A stretch of 64,000 nucleotides of DNA from Bacteriovoracaceae bacterium. Lineage in GTDB: Bacteria > Bdellovibrionota > Bacteriovoracia > Bacteriovoracales > Bacteriovoracaceae. The stretch spans positions 124,001 through 188,000 of the forward strand of contig JABFRR010000007.1 in NCBI GenBank assembly GCA_013141065.1, given 5' to 3'. Below the pieces are notes generated by a model. It was given only the letters and a program-made list of their open reading frames with translations. It was not told the origin of the DNA and did not search any database. Made by a program: the position numbers and the translations under genes. Positions 17,645-27,099 of this stretch are shown piece after piece (within the stretch, counting starts at the first letter, position 1; the number at the start of each line of letters is the position of its first letter).

Positions 17645-18278
17645 AATTCTTGCAGAATTTTTTGGCACAGCCTTTTTACTTATGATCGTTGTTGGCTCTG
17701 GCATCATGGGTGAGAATCTATCAGGCGGAAACACAGCAATAGCCTTACTTGCCAATTCATTGGCAACCGGGGCTGGATTGTTTGTACTTATACAAAATTT
17801 AGGGCCAATATCTGGAGCAAATTTTAATCCGGTCGTGAGCTTAATAGAAGCAATGTGGGGAAGACTTGATCGCAGAACTCTCTTTTTATATTGGATCGCT
17901 CAGTTTTCTGGAGCGATTATAGGTGTATGGCTAACACATGCAATGTTTCATCAAGAAATTTTGCAATTATCAGTTAAATCTAGAATGGGAAGTCATTTAT
18001 GGATTTCAGAATTGATTGCAACTTTTGGTTTAATCTGTACGATTGCTTTATCTGGAAGAAAGCATGTTGAATTCGCCCCAATGAGTATAGCCGCTTATAT
18101 TGTATCTGCTTATTGGTTTACTTCTTCTACATCTTTTGCCAATCCAGCGGTAACTCTTGCGAGAGCTTTTACTAATACTTTTTGTGGGATTAACATCGGT
18201 GGCATTGTACCATTCGTTGTTGCTCAGTTTGTTGGTGCATTGCTTGCATTCTCAATCTTAAAAAAACTGAAATGTTAA
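17634..18278 (+). CDS. MIP-family aquaporin (AqpS-like)
   Basis: This 214-residue channel has six predicted helices and two half-helix motifs: NPV in GANFNPVVS (about residue 64) and NPA in SFANPAVTLARAF (about 181). The ending motif ARAF fits MIP channels. In arsenic operons such channels (AqpS) let arsenite or methylated arsenicals cross the membrane. No ArsB or Acr3 pump gene was seen nearby, so this may be the cluster's only arsenic exit. AAGGA precedes the ATG, which overlaps the previous gene by 11 bases. Confidence 0.87.
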   Translation: MKSKILAEFFGTAFLLMIVVGSGIMGENLSGGNTAIALLANSLATGAGLFVLIQNLGPISGANFNPVVSLIEAMWGRLDRRTLFLYWIAQFSGAIIGVWLTHAMFHQEILQLSVKSRMGSHLWISELIATFGLICTIALSGRKHVEFAPMSIAAYIVSAYWFTSSTSFANPAVTLARAFTNTFCGINIGGIVPFVVAQFVGALLAFSILKKLKC

Positions 18279-18910
18279 ACTTTAATAAAATTTTAATGGG
18301 TATAATAGTTATTCCATTGTCGTATCAGGGAAATTGGAAGCTAGATGCATATTCAAAAATCGCCCCTAATATCGTAAGTTTTTCACAAAAAGGTATTAGT
18401 ATTAAAGTAAACAGTTCAGCTGGACCGCTTTTGTATTATTTTGATCATCCTATAAAAATAAAACAAATTAAGATTGCAGGTGAGTTTAAAGGACTACCAA
18501 CATTTTTAGATTATTCTCTTCAAGGCGAAAAAGGATATGATGATTATCCTCTGAGAGTAGGTCTTATTTTAGATGGTAATAAAAAGCTTACTATCGTTCA
18601 AAAAGTCTTTTCGCCGGAATGGATCAAGCGACTTTATAATAATATTTCATCTGAAAGAGGAATTGATTATATACAATTTTACAACGTTACTCAAAATCCT
18701 TCACAGCTTGGGAAATCCCGAATCCATCCATTATCTGATTTACTTCACGAAAACTTTTTTGCATATGTAAAAGAAAGCGGATTGTTTTCTTATGAAATAA
18801 AGGTAGATGTATCACAAAATGTATCTGGCATTTGGATAAGTTCCGATGGAGATGATACTCATTCCCAATATGAAGTTGATATTTCAAATTTGCAACTCCA
18901 AATAGATTAG
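18272..18910 (+). CDS. Secreted protein, possibly DUF3047-like
   Basis: This 212-residue protein starts with a short hydrophobic segment (FNKILMGIIVIPLS) that looks like a signal peptide. The body has beta-rich pieces (ISIKVNSSAGPLLYYF, DYPLRVGLILDG) that faintly recall DUF3047, and an acidic ending ISSDGDDTHSQYEVDIS. I cannot place it securely. Its start lies inside the last codons of the aquaporin gene, so it is the last gene of the arsenic operon. The likely site is the periplasm. Confidence 0.55.
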   Translation: MLNFNKILMGIIVIPLSYQGNWKLDAYSKIAPNIVSFSQKGISIKVNSSAGPLLYYFDHPIKIKQIKIAGEFKGLPTFLDYSLQGEKGYDDYPLRVGLILDGNKKLTIVQKVFSPEWIKRLYNNISSERGIDYIQFYNVTQNPSQLGKSRIHPLSDLLHENFFAYVKESGLFSYEIKVDVSQNVSGIWISSDGDDTHSQYEVDISNLQLQID

Positions 18911-19151
18911 TATCATCGTTCTAGCTCAGAGGGAATTTAGTTGGCTTAAATCTAATTTTATATTAATCTAAATCCAACGTTACACTTAAGAGTAGTAGTG
19001 GCGTTTAAGGAAAATCTCTCGGACGTGGCTATTTTGGCTACAAACCAAAATCAAGAATCAATGATAACAAGACTTTGATTCAGAGTGCGGCACCTCCACC
19101 ACCATCATTCCTTTAAAAGGCAATGAAATCAATGGATTAATAGGTTTTTTC
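18911..19151. other. Non-coding island edge with a degenerate repeat of the ssrA 3' end
   Basis: No gene is supported here. 19015-19028 (TCTCTCGGACGTGG) resembles 6575-6589 of ssrA, and 19091-19101 (CACCTCCACCA) equals the last eleven bases of ssrA, but about 60 unrelated bases separate the two where ssrA has about 14. It looks like a decayed or rearranged attR. The stretch ends where the IS66 element begins. Confidence 0.45.
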
Positions 19152-20907
19152 GAATCTATTCATTTTAATGGGGAAAATCGGTCAGGTTTAATAGTGCTAA
19201 GCCATCCAAATGAGATCACCGAGCGGCGGTAGTTCGTGGCGATTGTAAAATCGGTCTTTTAAATATTCACCAAAGCTAATTCCTATTTTTCGGCAAGTAC
19301 TCATCAGACCTAAGAAAATATCTGATGCCATGGCCCCTTCTAAGCTTCTAAAATATCCTCTGATTTTTCTTTGAATAACTTTTCTCTCATTGCCAATTCA
19401 GAAGTATTATTATGCAAAGGAATAGTTGGAAATTCCAAAACCAAAAGCAGCTCATCTTTTTTTGCTCTAGTTTTTCCATCAATTGATTTAAAGCGAAGTA
19501 ACAAGTCTTACCTAAAAAAAAATTAAATCAAATTCATCACTCAATTCTTTCTTTTTCTTGTCATTGGGATTAATTTTATAAAGCTTTAGCTTTTCGTAAT
19601 ATTTCCAAAATGTTTCTCTAAAATCGGCAACAGCTTTTATAAAATCGGGATGACTTGGAGTTAACTTTTATAATGGCGTTCTTCATGAATCAAACAAAGA
19701 CCTAAGAATTCCAGGATGCCTTTAAACTGGGGAGCATCATCACAAATCAAAATTTTTGACCTCACTCCAAGAAAATTATCCCTAAATGCACCAATGGCAC
19801 AACCTTCTTTTATGTGTTTTATCCACGAAGTAATCTTTCCTCTCGCCCAGGGAGCATTTAGGATTTCATTGGTAAACTCATCTGGCCCATACAATCTATT
19901 TGATTGTAATTTTCTAAGTTCGCCAACGATTGCCTTATTGTTAACTTTATCATCAACATATTTGAGTGCAATTTCATTAATTGCAAATTTTAATTCTGTT
20001 CCGGCAAGTGCTCTCAATACAGCCTCTCTATTTTTTGAAAGACTTGTATAATAATCAGTAAAAAATTGATTACAAACTGCAATGCTGTAACCATTCTTTC
20101 CATTAAGTCTTGCACCGGTATCATCAATTTGAGAAAAATCGCTTCGACTGATTCCAGCTTCCCTTACATTTTGTCGTTCTTCTTCAAATCTCTCATGACA
20201 AAGAATCATATTTGAAATTTCGCCGACAGATATTTTGACTTTAAGTCCGGTTAAAATTTTAAAAAGAAGATTTTGTGTCATTCTTGCCTCGTAGTGAAAC
20301 TGGATGACAAATGACCAAATACCAGGTCCGAAGATACTACCTTTATATTCGGGAGGCAGTTGTCCTTCAAAAACTTTTCCTAAAAATGGTGAATAGTATT
20401 TATGGATAATAAATTTGGTATTATTTAGATTAAAATTTATGTCTTGAATTACGACATCTCTAGTACCTTTGTATTGTGCATCTTTTGGAAGATCTTTTTT
20501 TCGACATCTTTTCTTCCGTATTGTGGATTTCTATTTCTTTAGCATTTTTATTTTTTCCACGCCCGCCGTTCTTGCCGCCTTTCTTTTTATCATCACTATC
20601 TTTCTTGTCATCTTTGTTTTTAGCAATATCTGGCTTGCCTTTTTCGCCTTTGAGGCGATTGATTTCATCCTTGAGCTTTTGATTTTCTGAAGACAGTTCA
20701 GTTATTTTATTTTCTTGAGCATCAACTTTATTGAGAAGAGTTTTAATTGCACCAACTAGCATTTTGACCGGAAGCTTGGAAAATAGTTCGATGGTAAAGT
20801 TTTTGATATCGGCGAATGGCATTCACCAATACTTTCATATGGAAGACATAAGGCCAACTAACATGGCCTTACATTTAAAAAATTACCCCAGCGGGATGAA
20901 TAGATTC
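19152..20907 (-). mobile_element. IS66-family element, copy 1 (ISBst12-like, transposase only)
   Basis: The 1.76-kb element is bounded by imperfect inverted ends: GAATCTATTCATTTTAATGG at 19152 and, inverted at the other end (20907), GAATCTATTCATCCCGCTGG. It carries only a TnpC-type transposase, which matches the short ISBst12 branch rather than the tnpA-tnpB-tnpC form. It is nearly identical to copy 2 at 47938-49695, in opposite orientation. The eight bases outside the two ends (GTTTTTTC and CTAGCTCT) do not match, so there is no target duplication. A neighbouring deletion after insertion is likely. Confidence 0.9.
19197..20822 (-). pseudogene. IS66-family transposase, multiple frameshifts (copy 1)
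   Basis: Pieces in different frames add up to one transposase of about 540 residues. The N-terminal part (MPFADIKNF then a coiled coil and a Lys/Gly-rich linker) is followed by the catalytic region with QIDDTGARL, ICDDAPQF and HNNTSELAMREKVIQRK, the acidic and RK motifs of DDE_Tnp_IS66. Relative to copy 2, single-base homopolymer losses break it after HNTEEK, at HYK, and near the DEL and REK motifs, while a stretch of nine T replaces seven. As written it is not translatable as one chain. Confidence 0.85.
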
Positions 20908-21998
20908 CTAGCTCTCATTCGATTGGAAGTAAGTTGGAAAAAGTTGGTGATATTAATTTACTCTACAGCGGTCATCCTGAAACAAGTAATCTTGATATAT
21001 TTCCTGCAGCCAATTGGGCCTTAGCAGAAAAAGTCCATAACAAAAAATTTCCAGTTATTCACTACGAGAGCGTTCGTGGATGTCCTTACAGGTGTTCATT
21101 TTGTAATTATCCATTTTTATTTAACGAAAATAGTTTTCGTTATAGATCAGCATTGCAAATTGCCAACGATTGGGAAAATTATGAAAAAACCATGGGACCT
21201 AAAATAATTAATTGCCTTGATTCATTGTTTACCATGCCTCGTAAGAGATTGTTTGAATTATGTAAGTACATAGTTGAGAGAAATTTAAAAAGCCAATGGG
21301 TCTGTTATGCTCGTTCAGAAGATTTAGCTGATGAAGAAGTCTGTAAAGCTATGAAGTCAGCTAATATCTTACAAGTGCAAATAGGTCTTGAGTCAGGGAG
21401 CCCACAGATATTAGAAAATATGAGTAAGCACTGTACACTTGAAGAAAATATAAAGGCCATTGAAAATTGTAGAAAATATGGAATTACATCAGTGGTTTCT
21501 CTTATTGTGGGTTTTCCTGGTGAAACAGATGAAACGATTGAAATGACATACTAGTTAATAAGAAAAACAAAACCAGATTTCTTCTTTGTTGCAACTTTCA
21601 GCACGAGAGCAGCTGGAGTACCGATTTTATCATTAGAAAATAGAAAAAAATTTGGTATTTGGATTGATGATAATATTTTTTCAGTTTCTCCTTACTGGGA
21701 CCACGCAACAATGAGTGCTAGTCAAGTAGGAATAAGAGTGAGGAATCTTCAATTGCGTATTATGAAGGAAAAGTTATCATTGAATGCATTTGCTTTTTAT
21801 TCTGGTATTTTTGCTTATAAATTAGAAGACAGAGATGCCTTACTTGATTTTCAATCAGAAGCGGTGAAAAAGTTTAAAAAAATTCCAAAAATCTTTTATT
21901 GGACGATAAGATTTATTGAAAAAAGAATCGAATGCGATATTCTAAAGCTTAAAAATAAAAAAAATGATAAAAGTTTAGCCTTGGAACAAATAGCTTAG
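20908..21998 (+). pseudogene. B12-binding-type radical SAM protein, truncated and with an amber codon
   Basis: The frame is open right from the IS66 end at 20908, so the N-terminus (normally the B12-binding domain) has been lost. The radical SAM motif CPYRCSFC follows about 50 residues in, then IGLESGSP and IVGFPGETDE. An in-frame TAG at 21552-21554 interrupts an otherwise continuous frame to 21998, whose next residues (LIRKTKPDFFFV) fit the same protein. No base shift is involved, so this stop is a substitution. Class-specific function cannot be told. Confidence 0.8.
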
Positions 21999-22990
21999 TT
22001 AGAAAAATTTTCTCGTTCAATTAGATTATCTAACTCTGAGTCGATTGGAGTTGGTTCTTCTTGATCTAGCTTTACAAGACCTCTCCACATTTTCAAGTAA
22101 ATGTCTAAGAACTTTGGCCTATGAACACCAGGGACTACAAATTTTGGTAAATGAATCCAAGGAACATTGGGATGCTGATGATGAGCTAAGTGATCATGAT
22201 AGTTGAGAAAAAATGCTTTAGTGATTGGATGAACTCTTAAGTTCCAGGCACCATTTCTTATGTCACGAACACTATAAGCATGATCAGCATACTGTAAAGC
22301 CGACCAGGTCACCGCAAAAAAAGAATAACATAAAAAATAAGCTGTCCAGCTTAAATCAAGCACCATAAATAATGTGACTTGAAAAATTAACGTAAAAAGC
22401 ACTTCAAATCTCATTCTTAATATTTCTCTCGGTGAAAGCTTGTCAAAGCTTCTGAGCATGCTTGCTCCACCCATGCGACCAACTTCATAATTATCTTTAC
22501 CGGAAAAATTTGAATTAAGTAGGGACTTAGGATTAATGAGTAGCCACATAGATCCGATAAATGGAACGGCCCAGTAAATACCAGTTAAAACGCCGTAAAG
22601 TGTAATATTTTTTACAAGCTTATTATCCTTATCATCGTACATTTCAAATAGTTCATATTGTGTGCGGTTATTTCTATGATGATTTAAGTGACAGCGTTTT
22701 TGAAAACTAAAAGCTGTTGGAAACATGGCTGCACAAATATTACCGAATAGATAATTTAATTTACGATTGTGATGAAAATTTGAATGAACGGCTTCGTGTA
22801 AAAGTGAAAATGTTGTATTTCCAGTATACGAAAATATAACAGCACATAAAATCTTTAAGCCCCAACTATCCGTATGAGCAGTAACATAAAATAAAATTAA
22901 GAGAATTGAAATCGAACCAATAGCTAAAACAAGGTTTAAGTTGGAAGGTATTGAGATGTTTTGATTGTTGTAAGTCAGGTCCCTTTTCAT
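21995..22990 (-). CDS. Membrane fatty acid desaturase
   Basis: This 331-residue integral membrane protein has the three histidine boxes of membrane desaturases: HEAVHSNFHH near 66, HLNHHRNN near 102, and HLAHHQHP near 275. It also has about four hydrophobic segments. These residues bind two irons for O2-dependent desaturation or hydroxylation of lipid chains or head groups. The C-terminus carries a small acidic tail. The gene overlaps the tail of the decayed radical SAM gene by four bases on the opposite strand. Confidence 0.85.
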   Translation of the reverse strand: MKRDLTYNNQNISIPSNLNLVLAIGSISILLILFYVTAHTDSWGLKILCAVIFSYTGNTTFSLLHEAVHSNFHHNRKLNYLFGNICAAMFPTAFSFQKRCHLNHHRNNRTQYELFEMYDDKDNKLVKNITLYGVLTGIYWAVPFIGSMWLLINPKSLLNSNFSGKDNYEVGRMGGASMLRSFDKLSPREILRMRFEVLFTLIFQVTLFMVLDLSWTAYFLCYSFFAVTWSALQYADHAYSVRDIRNGAWNLRVHPITKAFFLNYHDHLAHHQHPNVPWIHLPKFVVPGVHRPKFLDIYLKMWRGLVKLDQEEPTPIDSELDNLIERENFSN

Positions 22991-23071
22991 TTAAACATTC
23001 TCACATTTGGAATTCTGGTCGTCAATCGAGGAAAGGTTGTCTAATTAATCAATCAACAGTTAATATAGATC

Positions 23072-23746
23072 ATGAAAATTTTGTTAAGTTTGATTGTTTT
23101 GCTCGGGTTTGTGGGACTTGCTTCTAACATTCTCATTGGCCCGACTCAAGATAGAGTCTCTCCCGCATATTTTATGTGGAAGGCCAATCATGAAAATGAA
23201 CTAGCAATTAATCGAGAACTTCAAAAAAAAATCTTAGATAAAAATTTTCATTACTCTCAATTAGAGTTAGTTGAAGTAGCCGCTGGAAAAAAATATTACA
23301 GTCTTTGGGGACACCTCATGTTGAGGTTCAAGGGTTCTGGAAATAAAAATAATGCAAATCAAGATCTTGTTTTAAGTTTTTTGGCAGACTTTAACGATTA
23401 CCCCATTGATAACTTCAAAGCTTCCACAGGTGGATACACAGTTCTTCCCAAGATTGGAACAATTGAGCAATACAAAAAAGAATATGAAATCAATGAAGGA
23501 AGATCTATTCAATATTATCCAATCAAGGCATCTGTTGCTCAAAAAGAAAAACTCTTATTAATCTTAAGACAATGGATTATGAAACCTGAATTGGCACAAG
23601 GATATTCATTTTTTTACAACAACTGTGTTTCCTTGATTATTAAACTTTTAAATGAATCTGAAGTATTACCCAAAAAGGGACTTTATGGATACTGGCCTAA
23701 ATATGTTACCGCCCAACTAAAAGCAGAAGGAATTATAGAACTATGA
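23072..23746 (+). CDS. Lnb-like / DUF4105 N-terminal-domain protein
   Basis: This 224-residue protein has an N-terminal hydrophobic anchor (MKILLSLIVLLGFVGLA). The body carries WGHLMLRF near residue 88, where the family has a conserved GHs, and YNNCVSLI near 190, where the family has dNC. These are the candidate His and Cys of the DUF4105 domain, known from Lnb lipoprotein N-acyl transferases, where a Cys-centred catalytic site acts in the periplasm. The rest of Lnb's membrane part is missing, so true acyl-transferase activity is unproven. The stop overlaps the PAP2 start as ATGA. Confidence 0.65.
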   Translation: MKILLSLIVLLGFVGLASNILIGPTQDRVSPAYFMWKANHENELAINRELQKKILDKNFHYSQLELVEVAAGKKYYSLWGHLMLRFKGSGNKNNANQDLVLSFLADFNDYPIDNFKASTGGYTVLPKIGTIEQYKKEYEINEGRSIQYYPIKASVAQKEKLLLILRQWIMKPELAQGYSFFYNNCVSLIIKLLNESEVLPKKGLYGYWPKYVTAQLKAEGIIEL

Positions 23747-24384
23747 GTAAAGATAAAATTATTTCAATTCCAGATAAAGAACGACTAAAGGCAATCATTA
23801 TCTATGTCACACTTTCTACAATCGCTTTTGTTGTCGTTTATGGTTGGTGTAATAAACAAGCTTCACAAAGTCCGGTACTTTATAAAATGTTCACAGATTG
23901 GGAGCTGGGAATTCCACTCATTCCATGGATGATATACCCTTATATTTCTCTTAATTTACTTTTTGTTGTGGCAGCATTCGTTTTAAAAGAAGTGACTTCT
24001 ATAAAAGCCTTTTGTGTTGCTCTCATTGCAGGTGCATTTGTTGCAGGGGCGGTATTTTTTTTATTTCCAGGTGAGTTAGGTTTTGTCAGACAGACTGTGC
24101 CTGGCTATGAACATTTTTATGATTTTATGTTTTCCATCGATCACCCTCACAATCTTTATCCCAGCTTACATGTTACTTATTCTACACTGGCAATTTTGGC
24201 AATGATTGAACAAACAAATAATAAGTTTTTCCATTTTTTTATGGTGATTTGGCTTGTGATGATTTCTCTTTCAGTTGTTTTTGTCCATCAACATCATCTC
24301 TTTGATATTATTTCTGGTTTTATTCTAGCTCTAATACTCTATAAGTTTGTGTATGAAAAAATTCATAATACAAAGAATGCATAA
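23743..24384 (+). CDS. PAP2-family membrane phosphatase/phosphotransferase
   Basis: This 213-residue protein has about five to six hydrophobic helices. The C-terminal half has the PAP2 motifs: NLYPSLHVTYS near 140 (the PSLHV box) and VFVHQHHLFDIISG near 185 (with the catalytic His and Asp). PSLHV with HxxxD is the form found in Aur1-like inositol phosphorylceramide synthases as well as in lipid phosphatases. Translation is coupled to the upstream Lnb-like gene. It converges with and overlaps by 22 bases the membrane gene on the other strand. Confidence 0.75.
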   Translation: MSKDKIISIPDKERLKAIIIYVTLSTIAFVVVYGWCNKQASQSPVLYKMFTDWELGIPLIPWMIYPYISLNLLFVVAAFVLKEVTSIKAFCVALIAGAFVAGAVFFLFPGELGFVRQTVPGYEHFYDFMFSIDHPHNLYPSLHVTYSTLAILAMIEQTNNKFFHFFMVIWLVMISLSVVFVHQHHLFDIISGFILALILYKFVYEKIHNTKNA

Positions 24385-24986
24385 GCAGATTGAATAATGA
24401 GATGTGACATTACTGCAATCACAACAGTAAGAGTTAATCGATTAATAAAAATCCATTTTGGATCATCCGAGGCAAAGTAGATATTTTCCTTTTCTTCTTG
24501 TTGTGTTCGAATTTTTAAAAATAGATAAGCGAAGCTAATTTCCGCAATTGTTGCAAAAATGGTCACTAAGATGAAGGCATGGGCGAGTAAGCTAATTCCA
24601 GTAAGAGTTATAAGATCTTTATAGTAGTAAACCCAAGTAACAAATAGACCGACGAGATGAAAAAGATCATGACTAATACCGTATCTTGGAGACCAATTAA
24701 ACAATTTATAAATCATAACTAATTCAAGTGGCCCTCTTATCCACCAACTTAAAAGATGAAAGCTGATAAGAATTTTTAATGGAACAATAACATCTGGATT
24801 TAACAAAAAAATAAAAGGTAAAAAAAACCAAGTTGTAACTGTATAAGCAAGCCAAAATGATTTAGGTGTAGATATTGGTCCTCCTGTTAGTGGATTTGGA
24901 CCATTTTGCTTTTTTTTGTATAAAGCAGCAAAAAGTGTAACAAGTATAGGCCAGCTGAGGAGAGTGATTTTAGTGAACATAGACAC
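24363..24986 (-). CDS. Multi-pass membrane protein of unknown function
   Basis: This 207-residue protein has about five or six hydrophobic segments (about 5-20, 45-65, 70-88, 105-122, 130-155, 185-205) and a short charged loop near 160-175. No catalytic motif is recognised. Its 3' end overlaps the PAP2 gene, and its 5' end is divergent from the desaturase gene at 25024, so a lipid-related role is suggested only by neighbours. Confidence 0.55.
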   Translation of the reverse strand: MSMFTKITLLSWPILVTLFAALYKKKQNGPNPLTGGPISTPKSFWLAYTVTTWFFLPFIFLLNPDVIVPLKILISFHLLSWWIRGPLELVMIYKLFNWSPRYGISHDLFHLVGLFVTWVYYYKDLITLTGISLLAHAFILVTIFATIAEISFAYLFLKIRTQQEEKENIYFASDDPKWIFINRLTLTVVIAVMSHLIIQSAYAFFVL

Positions 24987-25023
24987 CTCTTATTTTTATT
25001 AATACTATGCTAGAATTTTATTT

Positions 25024-25933
25024 ATGGATGTGAAAGTACTAACAATACCTATTAAAGACAAAATTCTTGGAATAAGGCCAAAGTTTTATTTTGCGATAGG
25101 CTTGCCACTTTTTTTATGTGGTGTTTTGGGACTTTATATTTTTACTTTGCCATTAATCTGGCAAGACTTATTTCTTTTCGTCGTTTTTTATCAGATTGCA
25201 CTAGTTGGAATTTCAGTGGCCAATCATCGATATTTTTCTCATCGATCATTTAAAACTAGTTCAACAGTGGAGTTCGTTTTATTTCTCACTTCTGCAATCG
25301 CTTTTCAAACTCCTGCTATTTATTGGTCGGCTGTTCATCGTAAGCATCATCATAGCGATAAAGATGAAGATCCTCATTCACCTTGGGTAAGAGAAGGGGG
25401 AAGGGGTTCATTTAACAAAATGGGAAGGATTTTGGCATGCTCATGTGAATTGGATTTTTCGGCTTGATTCGCTTTCAATTATAAAAAAATACACCCAGGA
25501 TTTATATCTGCAAGATAGGCTAGTGAGTTGGCATCGTTGGCACATGCTTGTTGGGCTTCTTGGTTTATTGTTGCCAGGTTTTTTAGAAGTATGGATGTTG
25601 GGAAGTTTTACTTCTGAAAATTTTTTACGAGGACTTTTTTGGGGAGGTTTATTTCGAGTTTTTGTTTTACACAACGCTGTGTTTTTGATTAATTCTTGGG
25701 GGTGCCATCGCTTTGTTGGCTACAGAAGAAATGAAACAAAAGATTTCAGTCGAAATAATATTTATCTTTTTCCTTTTATATTAGGTGAGGCTTGGCATAA
25801 TAATCATCATGCTAATCAATATAGTGCAAATAATTCCCAGGTCTGGTGGGAACTTGATCCTCATTTCTGGTTACTCAAAGTAGCAGAAAAATGTGGGCTT
25901 GTTTGGGAATTGAAGGATGCAAATAAAAATTAG
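25024..25933 (+). pseudogene. Acyl-CoA (delta-9-type) desaturase, single frameshift
   Basis: Two overlapping frames together give a stearoyl-CoA-type desaturase of about 300 residues. The first holds NHRYFSHRSF and VHRKHHHSDKDEDPHSPW. The second carries GFWHAHVNWIF, WGCHRFVGYRRN and GEAWHNNHHANQ, the last His box. The switch lies between 25391 and 25425 at G-rich runs (GGGGG then GGGG), and removing one G would join the frames. Whether it is decay or a base-call error cannot be told. It would desaturate acyl chains in the membrane. Confidence 0.8.
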
Positions 25934-27099
25934 ACTAAACTCATGTCAAAGCCCAGGGACTCTTTATCCTTAATTGAGTCTATAGGGTTAAGGACTCCTT
26001 CCTCCGGATTTTTAAAATGCACACTGTAGAGTGCCATAGATAAAGTATTTTTTAAATAAGTAAAAGTATTCTCTAAGTATTTTTCATTTGCAAAATCAGC
26101 ATAGGCCAGGAGTTTAAAATTAAACTTAAAGCAAGAATTGATTATCTCATGAACAATCATTTTTTGTTGCTTTTCAGTGAGCTCTTTTTTGAAAGTAAAT
26201 TGATGAAGATATAAAATATCAATTGCTTCATTTTCGCGTGGTAAATTTTTGACTTCGAAAAAAGGTAAGTTTTTTATGAGTGCATGAGCTAGTTTAATAA
26301 GCGGTGAAACCTTTGAGATTGTCACTTGTTTTGTCTTGATCGGATTCCAAGTCATTGTCAGTGCACAGAGCTCATTTTTGGCATTATGAACTAATAGAAT
26401 ATTTGAATAATCAAATGAACTCCAATATTTTAATCGCTGATCTAGTTCAGAGTTCCAGTCGTGATTAAAATTTGATTGATTCGTCTCAGATTTTAGAAAT
26501 TTTAAAATGGATTCTCTGTCATCTAGAGTGGCTTTTTTTATCGTAAAAAATAATTGATAAAGTCTGGGCCATTTAATTCGTCCCCAAATATTAATCATTT
26601 TATAAGCTCTTAATCGATCATAATGGAGATTGGGAATTTTATTAGAACTCAAATTATTTTGAGACTCTTGGTTACTATCAATCAGTACTGTTTGGTAGAA
26701 TTTACAAAAATGTGTTTCGGGCATTTGTGGAGAAGCTTTTATTAAAGCCGCATACATTGATCGGTATTCACGAATAAGTTTACGATTGAGTCTTACTCGC
26801 AAGTCTCCTAGATACCCAACGGTTACAAGTTTATTGTATATATAGCCTGGTCTGAATGAAATTACACCCAAACCTTGAATTTGCTTTTGATCATCTCTTA
26901 ATAAAAAAACTAAAAAATGGTGCGATCGTTCTTTTAAAAAATTAAAAAAATTATCGCCTCTTAAATAATGTATTTGAGATTTGCTCGAAGTCATTGGATT
27001 TTGATGATAGAAATCCAAAATTTCTTGATTGTTTTCTTCACTGGCAATGGAAATATGTGGAAAATCTTTTAAGAATGTTTTAAGAGTTTGTTCATTCAT
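25930..27099 (-). CDS. GNAT-like acyltransferase-type protein
   Basis: This 389-residue protein has a GNAT-like N-terminal part: a YLGDLRV beta strand near 90, following a segment with QIQGLGVISF. The C-terminal half has a second GNAT-like layout (DDRESILKFLK near 200) and basic, aromatic-rich segments. Catalytic residues are not resolved by eye. It sits just downstream of coaE on the same strand, with no gap. The substrate is unknown, so the name is tentative. Confidence 0.5.
   Translation of the reverse strand: MNEQTLKTFLKDFPHISIASEENNQEILDFYHQNPMTSSKSQIHYLRGDNFFNFLKERSHHFLVFLLRDDQKQIQGLGVISFRPGYIYNKLVTVGYLGDLRVRLNRKLIREYRSMYAALIKASPQMPETHFCKFYQTVLIDSNQESQNNLSSNKIPNLHYDRLRAYKMINIWGRIKWPRLYQLFFTIKKATLDDRESILKFLKSETNQSNFNHDWNSELDQRLKYWSSFDYSNILLVHNAKNELCALTMTWNPIKTKQVTISKVSPLIKLAHALIKNLPFFEVKNLPRENEAIDILYLHQFTFKKELTEKQQKMIVHEIINSCFKFNFKLLAYADFANEKYLENTFTYLKNTLSMALYSVHFKNPEEGVLNPIDSIKDKESLGFDMSLV

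Noticed and set aside
19716..20051. 111-codon plus-strand frame in IS66 copy 1, also found inverted in copy 2
   Set aside because: It is antisense to the catalytic part of the transposase and is only present because the element is duplicated.
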